DNA of 64,000 bases, from NCBI GenBank assembly GCA_022844225.1, contig JALHMC010000002.1, positions 62,001 through 126,000 on the forward strand. Reading direction: 5' to 3'. The translations under genes were made by a program, and so were the position numbers. Below, piece after piece: positions 17,126 to 25,250 of this stretch. Origin of the DNA: Hyphomicrobiaceae bacterium (GTDB lineage Bacteria > Pseudomonadota > Alphaproteobacteria > Rhizobiales > Hyphomicrobiaceae). A model generated the notes under the pieces. The model made no database searches. It had not been told where the DNA came from and saw only the letters and a list, made by a program, of their open reading frames with translations. The first letter of the stretch is position 1. Every line of letters starts with the position of its first letter.

Positions 17126-18598
17126 TCAGCGAAACGCCCAGGCCCCGAGCGACAGGGCCAGGATGGCCACGACGGCTATGCTGGCCACGTCGAGAATGGC
17201 GCCCGCGCGCAACATCTGCGCACTGCTCACCATTCCACTCGCGTAGACGATTGCATTCGGCGGTGTTGCAACCGGCAGCATGAAGCCTAGCGACGTTGCC
17301 ATGGCGATCGGCAGCGTCATCGCGATAGGGTTCTCGCCCAGGCCTATGGCAGCAGCGCCAGCGACGGGTAGGAAAATGGCAGCGATTGCCGTGTTGCTGG
17401 CCAGTTCCCCCAGATAAACCACTGCGATCATCGCGAGCACCGTCAAAACGGGCAGAGGGACGTGGCGTAATCCGCCGACGCTTTCCCCGATCCATCGTGC
17501 GAGACCCGAGGCGCCTACGCCGTGCGCCAAAGCCAAACCGCCCCCGACCAAAAGCAGGACGTCCCATTTGATCGTAATGACGTCGTCCCAAACGAGGAGT
17601 GGGCGCGCGCCCCACGATCCGGACGACGTCACGAAAAGTGCTATCGTCGCTGCAATCGCAAAGCCCGCGTCCGATACTGCAAGCATCGGCCACATGTGCC
17701 GGATGACGGGAGCGAGGGTCCACGCCAGCGCCGTCGCGCCGGCGATCCACAGAACACGCGTTTGAGCCCGCGAAAGTGGTTGCGTAGCAAGACTCGCTTC
17801 ATTCGATTGCCGACGCCCTGCGAGCAATTCAACTCGGGGCAGTCGGAAGGCGATCTTTGTCAACACGACCCATGTGAGTACCAGCAGGACGGCTGCAGTC
17901 GGAAACCCGACGACGAGCCAATCCGCGAAGCCGATGGAAACGCCGTGCACATTGGCCATGTAAGCGGCGAATAGCGCATTCGGCGGTGTGCCCACGAGCG
18001 TTGCCATGCCGCCGATCGTCGCCGCGTAGGCCACGCCCAGCAACATGGCTGCCCGCGTATCGGTCCGTTCACGATCCGAGCCACCTTGCAAATGGTCATC
18101 CATCGCGGTCGCCACGGCCGCACCGATCGGCAGCATAACCATGGCCGAGGCCGTGTTGCTGACCCACATGCTGAGAAACGCCGTCGCGACCATCAGAGCG
18201 CCGACCTTTGCGGCGGGTTGATCCCCGCTCCAGCGCGTCAATGCCCCCGCGAGCCGCTCATGCAGTGACCAACGCTCGATGGCCTTCGCCAACATGAAAC
18301 CACCCAGCAAAAGGAAGATGAGCGGGTCAGCATACGGCCTCGCCGTCAGCTCTGAACTGGCAACACCGAGCAGCGGGAACAGCACCAAAGGCACCAATGC
18401 CGTGACCGCAATAGGGAGCGCCTCGGTCATCCACCAGATCGCCATTACGACCGCAATCGCGGCTGCCGCCCAGCCTTCAGCGGACAGGCCGGTCGGTGGC
18501 GGCGCCGCCAGCATGATCGCCGCAACCGCGATGCCACCCCAAAGTCCCAGCCGCCTCGTGCCGCGTGCCGCTACATCTTCTGCCATGCAATCCATCAT
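17126..18598 (-). CDS. SLC13/DASS family permease
   Basis: A 490-residue membrane protein of the divalent anion:Na+ symporter family, which imports dicarboxylates, tricarboxylates or sulfate. Both signature SNT motifs are present, VSNTASAMVMLPIG in the first half and LASNTAIAAIFLPV in the second, together with the DPLIFLLLGGFMLAKAIERW hairpin segment and about eleven hydrophobic helices. Candidate starts are ATG 18598, 18595 and 18586; ribosome-binding sites are weak for all. It is monocistronic and separate from the 1-7 kb catabolic island, though a dicarboxylate substrate would fit that pathway. Confidence 0.88.
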   Translation of the reverse strand: MMDCMAEDVAARGTRRLGLWGGIAVAAIMLAAPPPTGLSAEGWAAAAIAVVMAIWWMTEALPIAVTALVPLVLFPLLGVASSELTARPYADPLIFLLLGGFMLAKAIERWSLHERLAGALTRWSGDQPAAKVGALMVATAFLSMWVSNTASAMVMLPIGAAVATAMDDHLQGGSDRERTDTRAAMLLGVAYAATIGGMATLVGTPPNALFAAYMANVHGVSIGFADWLVVGFPTAAVLLVLTWVVLTKIAFRLPRVELLAGRRQSNEASLATQPLSRAQTRVLWIAGATALAWTLAPVIRHMWPMLAVSDAGFAIAATIALFVTSSGSWGARPLLVWDDVITIKWDVLLLVGGGLALAHGVGASGLARWIGESVGGLRHVPLPVLTVLAMIAVVYLGELASNTAIAAIFLPVAGAAAIGLGENPIAMTLPIAMATSLGFMLPVATPPNAIVYASGMVSSAQMLRAGAILDVASIAVVAILALSLGAWAFR

Positions 18599-18757
18599 TC
18601 CGAGCCATGGTCGATGTACCAACCATCGCCTGCCCCCATGATGCCAGCCATGCGCTGGATCAGCCTTCAGATGTCGTTCGCTTCGTTGGCGATTGCGCTC
18701 GAAGGCAGATCGCACCGCCCCCCGGCTCGCCAGTCGCGCCTCGCGCCTCGCGAGCCC

Positions 18758-18772
18758 GGGGGCGGCGCCCCC
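18758..18772 (-). terminator. GC hairpin after the glucosaminidase-like gene
   Basis: GGGGGC-GGC-GCCCCC forms a 6-bp GC stem with a 3-nt loop, 44 nt beyond the minus-strand stop at 18816. There is no T tract, so it is a weak terminator candidate that could equally be part of the SLC13 leader. Confidence 0.3.
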
Positions 18773-18815
18773 TAATCGATACCGGGGCGCGTCGCAGGGC
18801 GCGCACCACGCTGTC

Positions 18816-19886
18816 TCAGCCTTGCCCGCCCGGCGCGCTCGTCAGGCCGCCCGGGCATTGAGCGAAGGCGCTGCTCAGCGCGTCATCTCTGTTCGCGAAC
18901 TCTCCAAGGGCCTCGCCGCCTTGTGCATGTGAGCGGATGAAGGCTGCGGCAAGACCATCCTCGCGGCCATCCAACACCTGAAGCGCGGTGAAGTGCATCT
19001 CTTCGCCTACACGCCTGCGGATCAGCACGTTCTTCGTGCCACCGTAGCTCGCCGTAAATACCTTGCAGGGTATCGATCGCGTCGCCGTCCGGGGCGGAGA
19101 GATCAGCCCTGCCGCGCGCCGTGGCGCCCCATCGCCGAGTGCTGTGGGCGGTGCCGCTGTCGTCGATCGAGGCGGCGCTGGTTTTGCCGAAGCCTCGATC
19201 TCGCGTGAGGGAGTGGACTCTGGATCGGGTTGCCGCCCCGTGCAGAATTTCTCCCTGTACTGGTCCGCCACAAACGCGATCGAACGGGCATAGCTGCGAT
19301 CGACTGCCCAGCGACCGGCGAGATCGCGGAAGGTCACAGCTCGCCTCAGGCGCTGCGAGGCCGAGATGATGTCGTCCTGTTTCTCCCGCGTGCGATTTGC
19401 CACCGGATTGTCGACGCGCTCTCCCGAATAGGCGATCAAGTGCTGAATCTGGCCCAGCACACCTGTCGAGACGTCGGGGAAACTGTCACCTGGCACGCCG
19501 CCTCCCGTCGTGCCTATTCCAGCAAAGTTGTTCTGAGACGGGCTCACGTCGCCCTTTCCTTTGGCATTCCGAAAAAGGAGGTAGTTCGTTTCGATCACCA
19601 TTTGGAAAAAGGCATAATCCCATCGAACCCGATGGCGCTCTCCGTGGGACTTGTAATGCGTGGCGATGCCGCGAAACTTGGCTGGCAGGCCTGGATTGCG
19701 CTCGGCCAAAAACCGCATCAACTTATCCGGGGTGACGCACGCCGGCACGCGGTTGCGTTCCGATAGTCTGATCTCGGGCAGCGTTTGCGCTGCGACCGGC
19801 TTCGCAACAGCCAAGGCGAGCAGCATCAAAGTCGACGTATAAAATCCCGTGCAACGGAACCTCGCGAGGCGTCGGCGAGACGTCAT
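18816..19886 (-). CDS. Secreted glucosaminidase-like protein, copy A
   Basis: A 356-residue exported protein. A signal peptide (about residues 1-33, ending VAAQ) precedes a glucosaminidase-type domain (about 50-215), with RWDYAFFQMVIETN holding the probable catalytic Glu99, then DVSPSQNNFAGIG, PDVSTGVLGQIQHL and LAGRWAVDRSYA. A Pro/Ala/Thr-rich linker (220-272) joins a small C-terminal domain (about 274-345) with CKVFTASYGGTKNVLI, bounded by Cys274 and Cys344. Such enzymes hydrolyse peptidoglycan glycans in the periplasm. The ATG at 19886 has GGAGGA upstream. It is a tandem paralogue of the next gene, with the same layout. Confidence 0.85.
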   Translation of the reverse strand: MTSRRRLARFRCTGFYTSTLMLLALAVAKPVAAQTLPEIRLSERNRVPACVTPDKLMRFLAERNPGLPAKFRGIATHYKSHGERHRVRWDYAFFQMVIETNYLLFRNAKGKGDVSPSQNNFAGIGTTGGGVPGDSFPDVSTGVLGQIQHLIAYSGERVDNPVANRTREKQDDIISASQRLRRAVTFRDLAGRWAVDRSYARSIAFVADQYREKFCTGRQPDPESTPSREIEASAKPAPPRSTTAAPPTALGDGAPRRAAGLISPPRTATRSIPCKVFTASYGGTKNVLIRRRVGEEMHFTALQVLDGREDGLAAAFIRSHAQGGEALGEFANRDDALSSAFAQCPGGLTSAPGGQG

Positions 19887-20124
19887 CTGCGGCTTCCTCC
19901 TGCTCGTGTCCGACCGCGAAAGTCGTTTTCGTCGTGCTGGCGGCTTGTGACCAACTTCGCGGTCAGAAAAGAGACACTCTCTGAAACATGAATTGAGTGT
20001 GGCGGCATGTTTGGCCGTCCGAGTGGGTAGAGAATGAGCGGACTTCCCAAAACGCCACACCAGCGACGTTTGCCAAAAGCGGTTGAGCAGAGCACGTGTG
20101 GGTCGCGCGAGTCGCCCCGCCGCC

Positions 20125-21462
20125 TCAGCCCTCGGGGCAGAGCTCGAAGGCTTTGTCCAACGCTTGTGCATGGCTCGCGAACTCGGCCTCGATCTGCCCA
20201 CCCTTGGCGTATGCCGCGATATAGGCCTCCGCTTCCCGCCGCTCTGCGCCGTCGTTGACGTCGAGCACGGTGAGGTCACTTCCCTTGTCGGTATTCACGC
20301 GGATGATCAGGGCCTTGTTCCCGCCGTAACTGGCCGTCCAAACACGACACTTCCCGCCTGATTTTCTGCTCCCCGACGGGCCGGCAGCATCCGAGGGCCC
20401 TGGCTCGCTTTTTGCGCCCGGCGAGCGCGGCGCAAATGTTCCCAGTACGCCAGCCGCCGACGCCAAGGATCCGGACTTTTCGCCCCGAGGGACGATGTTC
20501 GACCTCGCTTGTCCGGAGTCCACGGAAGCGGATGGTGCTGTCGCGGCGGGCGGGTCAACCGGAGGCGCATTCAGAATGCTGTAGGATGGGGACGTCCCGG
20601 CGGCGCCCCCGCCTTTGCCGGCCCCTGTCATCGCGGCAACGCCGGAGGTCAAGCCTGTGGCACCGAGGCCAGCCCGCCTGTCATCACCGGACGCTTTGGC
20701 TTCCGCGATGGCGCGTTTGGCAAGCTCGGCACCAGAGATGCGCTCCTTCGCAGGGGACACTTCGGCGATTTTGGACGTCAACGTCTCGCCGCGAGCCTCC
20801 GCGACCCACTCGGGATTGGGATCGGGGCTATTGCAGAAGCTCTCATGGAAGCGGCTGGCAAGTGACGAGATATTGGACACATAGTCGGCTCCGGGCGCCC
20901 ACTTGGTGGCCAAATGGCGGAATGTCACGACGCCGCCGGCGCGCTTCTGCATCGATTTCAGGATGCCCCACTCCTGAACCTTGCGTGTCCGGTCGGCAAC
21001 GGGATCGTCGACGGTCTCTCCCGCATAAACGAGCACGTGCTGCAAGTGCGCCAGCACGCCGGTTGACACATCGGGGAAGCTTTCGCCGGGGGCGCCATTG
21101 CCGGTGGCGCCGAGCCCCGCGAAGTTGTTCTGTCGCGGACTGACATCCCCGCGCCTCCCACGCGCGCCGCGGAAGCTCAGGTGACCCGTCTCGAGCAGCA
21201 TCTGGTAGAAGGTGTAGTCCCAGCGCAAACCCAGGCTCTCTCCGTGGCGCATATATTCCACGGCGATCTTGTCGAAGCGTGGATCAAGCTGCGGGTTGCG
21301 CGATTTGACGAAGGCCATGAGCCGACCCGGCGTGGCACACGCAGCAACCTTGTTCGAAGCGGAAACCTTGATCGCAGGCACATCCGCCAGGGCACCCGAG
21401 ACGGGCAAAAGCACTGCGGCGGCGAGGCTCGAGGCCCAGATACGCATACCGGTACGCGACAT
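20125..21462 (-). CDS. Secreted glucosaminidase-like protein, copy B
   Basis: A 445-residue paralogue of the preceding protein. The signal peptide (about residues 1-27, ALADV) is followed by the glucosaminidase-like domain with RWDYTFYQMLLETG (probable catalytic Glu91), DVSPRQNNFAGLG, PDVSTGVLAHLQHVL and LATKWAPGADYV. A long low-complexity Ala/Gly/Ser/Pro linker (about 225-370) leads to a C-terminal domain starting CRVWTASYGGNKALII and ending FELCPEG. The ATG at 21462 is chosen for the signal peptide. Distance to copy A is 238 nt, so separate promoters are possible. Confidence 0.85.
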   Translation of the reverse strand: MSRTGMRIWASSLAAAVLLPVSGALADVPAIKVSASNKVAACATPGRLMAFVKSRNPQLDPRFDKIAVEYMRHGESLGLRWDYTFYQMLLETGHLSFRGARGRRGDVSPRQNNFAGLGATGNGAPGESFPDVSTGVLAHLQHVLVYAGETVDDPVADRTRKVQEWGILKSMQKRAGGVVTFRHLATKWAPGADYVSNISSLASRFHESFCNSPDPNPEWVAEARGETLTSKIAEVSPAKERISGAELAKRAIAEAKASGDDRRAGLGATGLTSGVAAMTGAGKGGGAAGTSPSYSILNAPPVDPPAATAPSASVDSGQARSNIVPRGEKSGSLASAAGVLGTFAPRSPGAKSEPGPSDAAGPSGSRKSGGKCRVWTASYGGNKALIIRVNTDKGSDLTVLDVNDGAERREAEAYIAAYAKGGQIEAEFASHAQALDKAFELCPEG

Positions 21463-21704
21463 GAACGAACCCCCAACTGGCTTCGCGCCGAGGCAGTACC
21501 GAACAGCTGCCGAGCGCCCTATGGTTAATAATTCGCGCATCGTTAACAGCCCTTTAATTCCCCGATTCACAGCGTGATCTTCGCGTAGATTCTAGGCACC
21601 AATGGGTGCGGTTTCGGGCGCCAATGGGGATGTTGCGTGGTCGAATTGCGGCCGCTTCGCGGCTTTGGCGTGCATGCCATCTACGAAAGTGCACTCGGCA
21701 GAGC

Positions 21705-22109
21705 TCAAATGGCGGAGCGGCGACGCTCTATGGCTATTCCGACCGCTGAACAGTCCGGCACAATATCGGGCTTCTCGATGGCGACCCGCACCCAGGAGAC
21801 GCGCCCATCGGCAAGACACGCCTCGGCAACCCGCTCGGCCAGTGTCTCGATCAAATTGAAATGGCGTTGCGCCACAATTGCGCGCGCGGCCTCGATGATG
21901 AGGCCGTAATCCAGCACAGAGTCCAAACGATCCGAGATACCGTCGTAGTCGTCGATGACGTCAAGGTCGACGGAGACGAGAATACGTTGCTCATACCGCT
22001 TCTCGACCTCGAAAATGCCAACGCTCGCCATCAGCTCGAGCCGATGCACGAAGATGCGTCGAGGGCTGCGGTTCGTCACTCTGGCGTGCCCTTTGGGTTC
22101 ATCAGGCAT
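21705..22109 (-). CDS. folB: Dihydroneopterin aldolase
   Basis: A 134-residue FolB that converts 7,8-dihydroneopterin to 6-hydroxymethyl-7,8-dihydropterin in folate synthesis. Visible motifs are GIFEVEKRYEQRI, VLDYG with Tyr68, LIETLAERVAE with Glu88, and the catalytic Lys113 in IEKPDIV. The gene begins 3 nt after the stop of the pteridine-reductase-like SDR, so the pair is translated as one operon. The first 18 residues are longer than in many FolB proteins. Confidence 0.92.
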   Translation of the reverse strand: MPDEPKGHARVTNRSPRRIFVHRLELMASVGIFEVEKRYEQRILVSVDLDVIDDYDGISDRLDSVLDYGLIIEAARAIVAQRHFNLIETLAERVAEACLADGRVSWVRVAIEKPDIVPDCSAVGIAIERRRSAI

Positions 22110-22112
22110 GGG

Positions 22113-22868
22113 TCACCCCGGCGATCGCCACGTGAGATGCTGCCCTGCATCGATGGCGATCATCTGGCCGGTGAGAGAGGGGGCGTCAAGGATGAAGCGC
22201 ACGGCCGCTGCGATCTCTTCGGGTGGCGTCGCGCGACCCAGAAGGGTCGATCGCACTTCGGCAGCGAAGGTTGCATCGTCCTGGTAGACGCTCGGCAGCA
22301 CGGGCCCAGGGCCGATCCCATTGACGCGGATGCGCGGCGCAAGCGCCTGGGCCAGCATCCGAGTTGCCGCATAGAGACCAGCTTTCGATAAACTGTACGA
22401 CAGAAATTCCGGTGTCGGCGCAAGCACGCGTTGGTCGATTATGTTGACGATCGTCCCCGTCAGGTCATCGGGAAGCTGCGCAGCAAAGGCTTTGGCCAAG
22501 AGCACCGGTGCCCGTAGATTGACCGCGTGCTGACGGTCCCAGACATCGCTGTCGAGGCTCGCGAGATCGTCCTCAATGAACAGGGACGCGTTATTGACCA
22601 GACACGTCACCGGACCCAACGCTCGATGGCTCTCCATGACCAGCCGACTGGCGGCTTGTGGGTCGACCAAATCGGCGCCTAGCACTATCGCCCGTCCCCC
22701 GCTTGCCTCGATGACGGCACGAACGGAATCTGCCTCGTCGGATCGGGAGCCATAATGCAGCGCAATCGACCAGCCATGCGCGGCCAGATCCAGGGCAATG
22801 CTACGCCCGATCCGTCGACTGGCACCGGTAATGAGCGCAACCCGGCACGTCGAGACGGTTTCGGTCAT
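22113..22868 (-). CDS. Pteridine reductase/FolM-like SDR
   Basis: A 251-residue short-chain reductase with TGASRRIG (residues 14-21), the arginine-rich cofactor loop of pteridine reductases. The usual catalytic Ser is replaced by Asp145 (VNIIDQ), with Tyr158 and Lys162 following at the normal spacing. This Asp-Tyr-Lys set is the one in Leishmania PTR1 and E. coli FolM, which reduce dihydropterins with NADPH. The location immediately upstream of folB supports a pterin substrate. The ATG at 22868 has GAGGAGG 4-5 nt upstream. It probably supplies tetrahydro-monapterin or folate-type cofactors; direct activity is inferred only. Confidence 0.85.
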   Translation of the reverse strand: MTETVSTCRVALITGASRRIGRSIALDLAAHGWSIALHYGSRSDEADSVRAVIEASGGRAIVLGADLVDPQAASRLVMESHRALGPVTCLVNNASLFIEDDLASLDSDVWDRQHAVNLRAPVLLAKAFAAQLPDDLTGTIVNIIDQRVLAPTPEFLSYSLSKAGLYAATRMLAQALAPRIRVNGIGPGPVLPSVYQDDATFAAEVRSTLLGRATPPEEIAAAVRFILDAPSLTGQMIAIDAGQHLTWRSPG

Positions 22869-23190
22869 GCGTCCTCCTCGCGACCAGTCATGGCTCATTC
22901 GATGAAACATACCACCGCAATGCAGCGCGGAGGGCAAGGGGCCTGCATTTCAGGCAACCGAGCCCCCGCCTCACGGAGGGGCGGGCTCCGGACATGCATT
23001 CTTTTAGGTCATTCATAGCCCAAAAATAAGGCATTCGATTCAGTTCGTTACTCACCCGACACAGAGCAGGAGCATTGATCCGAATGCATGAATCTCGGAC
23101 TTGAGGAAGATCAGTCCTGCGATCGATTGTCAGTACCACGACAGGACGATTCGTACCTGGGGCGGAACTCGGTTGCTTGGAGATGGTGGG
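22869..23190. other. 322-bp divergent intergenic region
   Basis: This lies between the SDR-folB operon and the porin gene. It contains an imperfect GC-rich hairpin at 22960-22987 and an AT-richer stretch at about 23000-23060 that may carry promoters in both directions. No credible protein frame is present. Confidence 0.5.
22960..22987. terminator. Imperfect GC hairpin in the folM-porin intergenic region
   Basis: GAGCCC..CCTC, a 3-nt loop ACG, and GAGG..GGGCTC pair with a 3-nt internal mismatch. No gene ends here (both neighbours start away from it), so it is more likely a leader structure than a terminator. Confidence 0.25.
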
Positions 23191-24018
23191 ATGGGGTTGG
23201 GGATCTTTAAGGGCATCAAGCACGGCTTTGCTGCTCTTGCGCTGTGCGGCTTGGCGACGCCGGCACTGGCGGGTGGCAGCGTGAAGGATGGCGGCGCCGA
23301 GGAGCCGAAGCGTGACCTGCAGCTCAGCGCCAACTTCTCTGTGACGAGCGACTACGTGTTCCGTGGTTTCTCCCAGTCCAGGGAGAAGCCCGCTTATCAG
23401 GGTGGCGTCGATGCGACCTACAAGTGGCTTTACGCCGGCATCTGGGCTTCGCATATCGATTTCGGCCCCGCCGACGCGCCGGCCGAGGTCGACTTCTATG
23501 CTGGCATCAAGCCGGTGCTGGGCCCAATCACGTTCGACATCGGCGTGATCTACTACACCTATCCCGGCGCCTTCGATCCCGGTGCCGAGCTCGACTATGT
23601 CGAGATCAAGGTCGGCGCGAGCGGCAGCCCCTGGAAGGATGCAACCGTTGGCCTGACCGGCTTCTACTCGCCCGAGTACACGGGCAAAACGGGCGAGGTT
23701 TTCACCATCGAAGGCACGTTCTCGCAGGCCTTTGCCGCCATTCGGGGCGTGACACCGACCTGGAGTTCGACCCTCGCCTATCAGTCTGGCGACACGCTGG
23801 CCTATCAGGCGATCTTCGGCAACGGCAGCGACGACTACCTCTACTGGAACTCCGGTCTGACGCTGGGGTTCGGCGACAACTTCTCGCTCGACTTCCGTTA
23901 CTGGGACACCGACATCAAGAACAACAACGCCGCCGTTGGATTTGCAGACGGATTCTGCTCGGCCAAGCTGTTCGGGTGTGATGAGCGTTTCGTCGCGACC
24001 GTCAAGGTCACCTACTGA
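23191..24018 (+). CDS. TorF family putative outer-membrane porin
   Basis: A 275-residue protein with a signal peptide (hydrophobic FAALALCGLATPALAG, cleavage near residue 27), followed by a beta-strand-rich body opening with LSANFSVTSDYVFRGFSQS and ending with an aromatic terminal VTY, as in outer-membrane barrels. It matches the TorF/Gcw_chp group of putative porins. The ATG at 23191 has GGAG 8-10 nt upstream. A disulphide is possible from the two cysteines near residues 255 and 262. The substrate is unknown; it is monocistronic. Confidence 0.87.
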   Translation: MGLGIFKGIKHGFAALALCGLATPALAGGSVKDGGAEEPKRDLQLSANFSVTSDYVFRGFSQSREKPAYQGGVDATYKWLYAGIWASHIDFGPADAPAEVDFYAGIKPVLGPITFDIGVIYYTYPGAFDPGAELDYVEIKVGASGSPWKDATVGLTGFYSPEYTGKTGEVFTIEGTFSQAFAAIRGVTPTWSSTLAYQSGDTLAYQAIFGNGSDDYLYWNSGLTLGFGDNFSLDFRYWDTDIKNNNAAVGFADGFCSAKLFGCDERFVATVKVTY

Positions 24019-24185
24019 GGCGGCCCAGAGCTGTCGAAGGGGCACGCGATCGAATGATCAGGGTCGGCGAGCACATCGTCGGCCCTGTTTTCATTTTGAA
24101 AGCCGATCCGGAATCAGCCTTGACCATTGCGCGCGACATGCCACGCTCTCGTTGACCGCCCTTTTGAGCGAACGACGAGGCCGCC

Positions 24186-25250
24186 ATGCGTATCGAGACC
24201 CTGCTTCCCCTCGGCAAGCTGGACCCTGGGCTTCGCGCGTCCGACATGCCGCTCGACATCGCGCGCGTTGCGCACGACGCCGCTCTCGTCGAAGAGGTCG
24301 GCTTCGATGGACTGTGTGTCGAGGAGACCAAGGACGACCCCTACCAGATCATGGCGCTCGCGGCCTCTACGACAAACCGCATCCGGCTTTCCACCAACAT
24401 CGCCATGGCTTTTCCGCGGTCACCCACCATCACCGCCATGTCAGCGTGGTCGCTCGCCAAGCTGTCGAAAGGGCGCTTCGTACTCGGCCTCGGCAGTCAG
24501 GTGCGTGGGCACATCGTCAGACGGTTCGGGCTCGAGTTCCACCCCGTCGGTCCCTGGATGCGTGACTATGTGAGAGCTGTGCGGGCGGTTTGGTCCTGCT
24601 GGCAAGAGCAGAAGCCGCTCGACTATCAGGGAACACACTACAAGCTCAGCTTGATGGTTCCGCTGTTCGATCCGGGCCCCATCGCACATCCCGACATCCC
24701 GATTCACATTGCAGCCGTGAACCCGGTGATGTGCCGCGTCGCGGGCGAGGTGGCAGATGGCATCCGCGTCCATCCCGTGTGCACTCCGCGCTATATCCGC
24801 GAGGTCATGCTTCCTGCTGCAGCGGAGGGCGCCCGACGCTCCGGCCGAGACCCGAGTGCGATTGCCATCGCCATGAAGCCCCTGGTTTGCACGGCGCCCG
24901 ACAGAGCCACACTCGAAGCCCGCGTCAAGGATGTACGAGCTCGCGTCGCCTTCTACTGTTCCACGCCGGCCTACCGCGCGACGTTCGACTTGCACGGTTT
25001 GGGCGCGCTGGCCGACGAGATGGCCGTTCTCTCGAAGGCCCAGCGGTGGGAGGAGATGCCAGCCAAGATTAACGACGAGGTGCTGCACACCTACGCCACG
25101 GTCGGAACTTACGACGAGATCGGTCGAAAGCTCGTGGAGCGCTTTGGCGGGATCGTTTCCGACATCGAGTTCTCAATCCCCTGCAGCACGCCCGAGGAGA
25201 AGGCGACCATGCGCGGCCTCATCGAGCAGATCAGGGCGGAGGTTGCCTGA
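24186..25250 (+). CDS. LLM class flavin/F420-dependent oxidoreductase (TIGR03617-like)
   Basis: A 354-residue luciferase-like monooxygenase-fold protein, similar to the TIGR03617 subfamily. Seen are DGLCVEETKDDPYQIMALAA, STNIAMAFPRSP, LSKGRFVLGLGSQVRGH, HIAAVNPVMCRVAGEVADG and an Ile-Pro rich C-terminal barrel strand. These proteins use FMN or F420; the exact reaction is unknown. It starts 168 nt after the porin gene and its 3' end overlaps that of the convergent DUF4166 gene by 20 nt. It is not close to the RutA-like protein outside the shared fold. Confidence 0.85.
   Translation: MRIETLLPLGKLDPGLRASDMPLDIARVAHDAALVEEVGFDGLCVEETKDDPYQIMALAASTTNRIRLSTNIAMAFPRSPTITAMSAWSLAKLSKGRFVLGLGSQVRGHIVRRFGLEFHPVGPWMRDYVRAVRAVWSCWQEQKPLDYQGTHYKLSLMVPLFDPGPIAHPDIPIHIAAVNPVMCRVAGEVADGIRVHPVCTPRYIREVMLPAAAEGARRSGRDPSAIAIAMKPLVCTAPDRATLEARVKDVRARVAFYCSTPAYRATFDLHGLGALADEMAVLSKAQRWEEMPAKINDEVLHTYATVGTYDEIGRKLVERFGGIVSDIEFSIPCSTPEEKATMRGLIEQIRAEVA

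Noticed and set aside
22888..24045. 385-codon minus-strand frame opposite the porin gene
   Set aside because: The porin on the other strand has a signal peptide and family motifs; the antisense frame has none.
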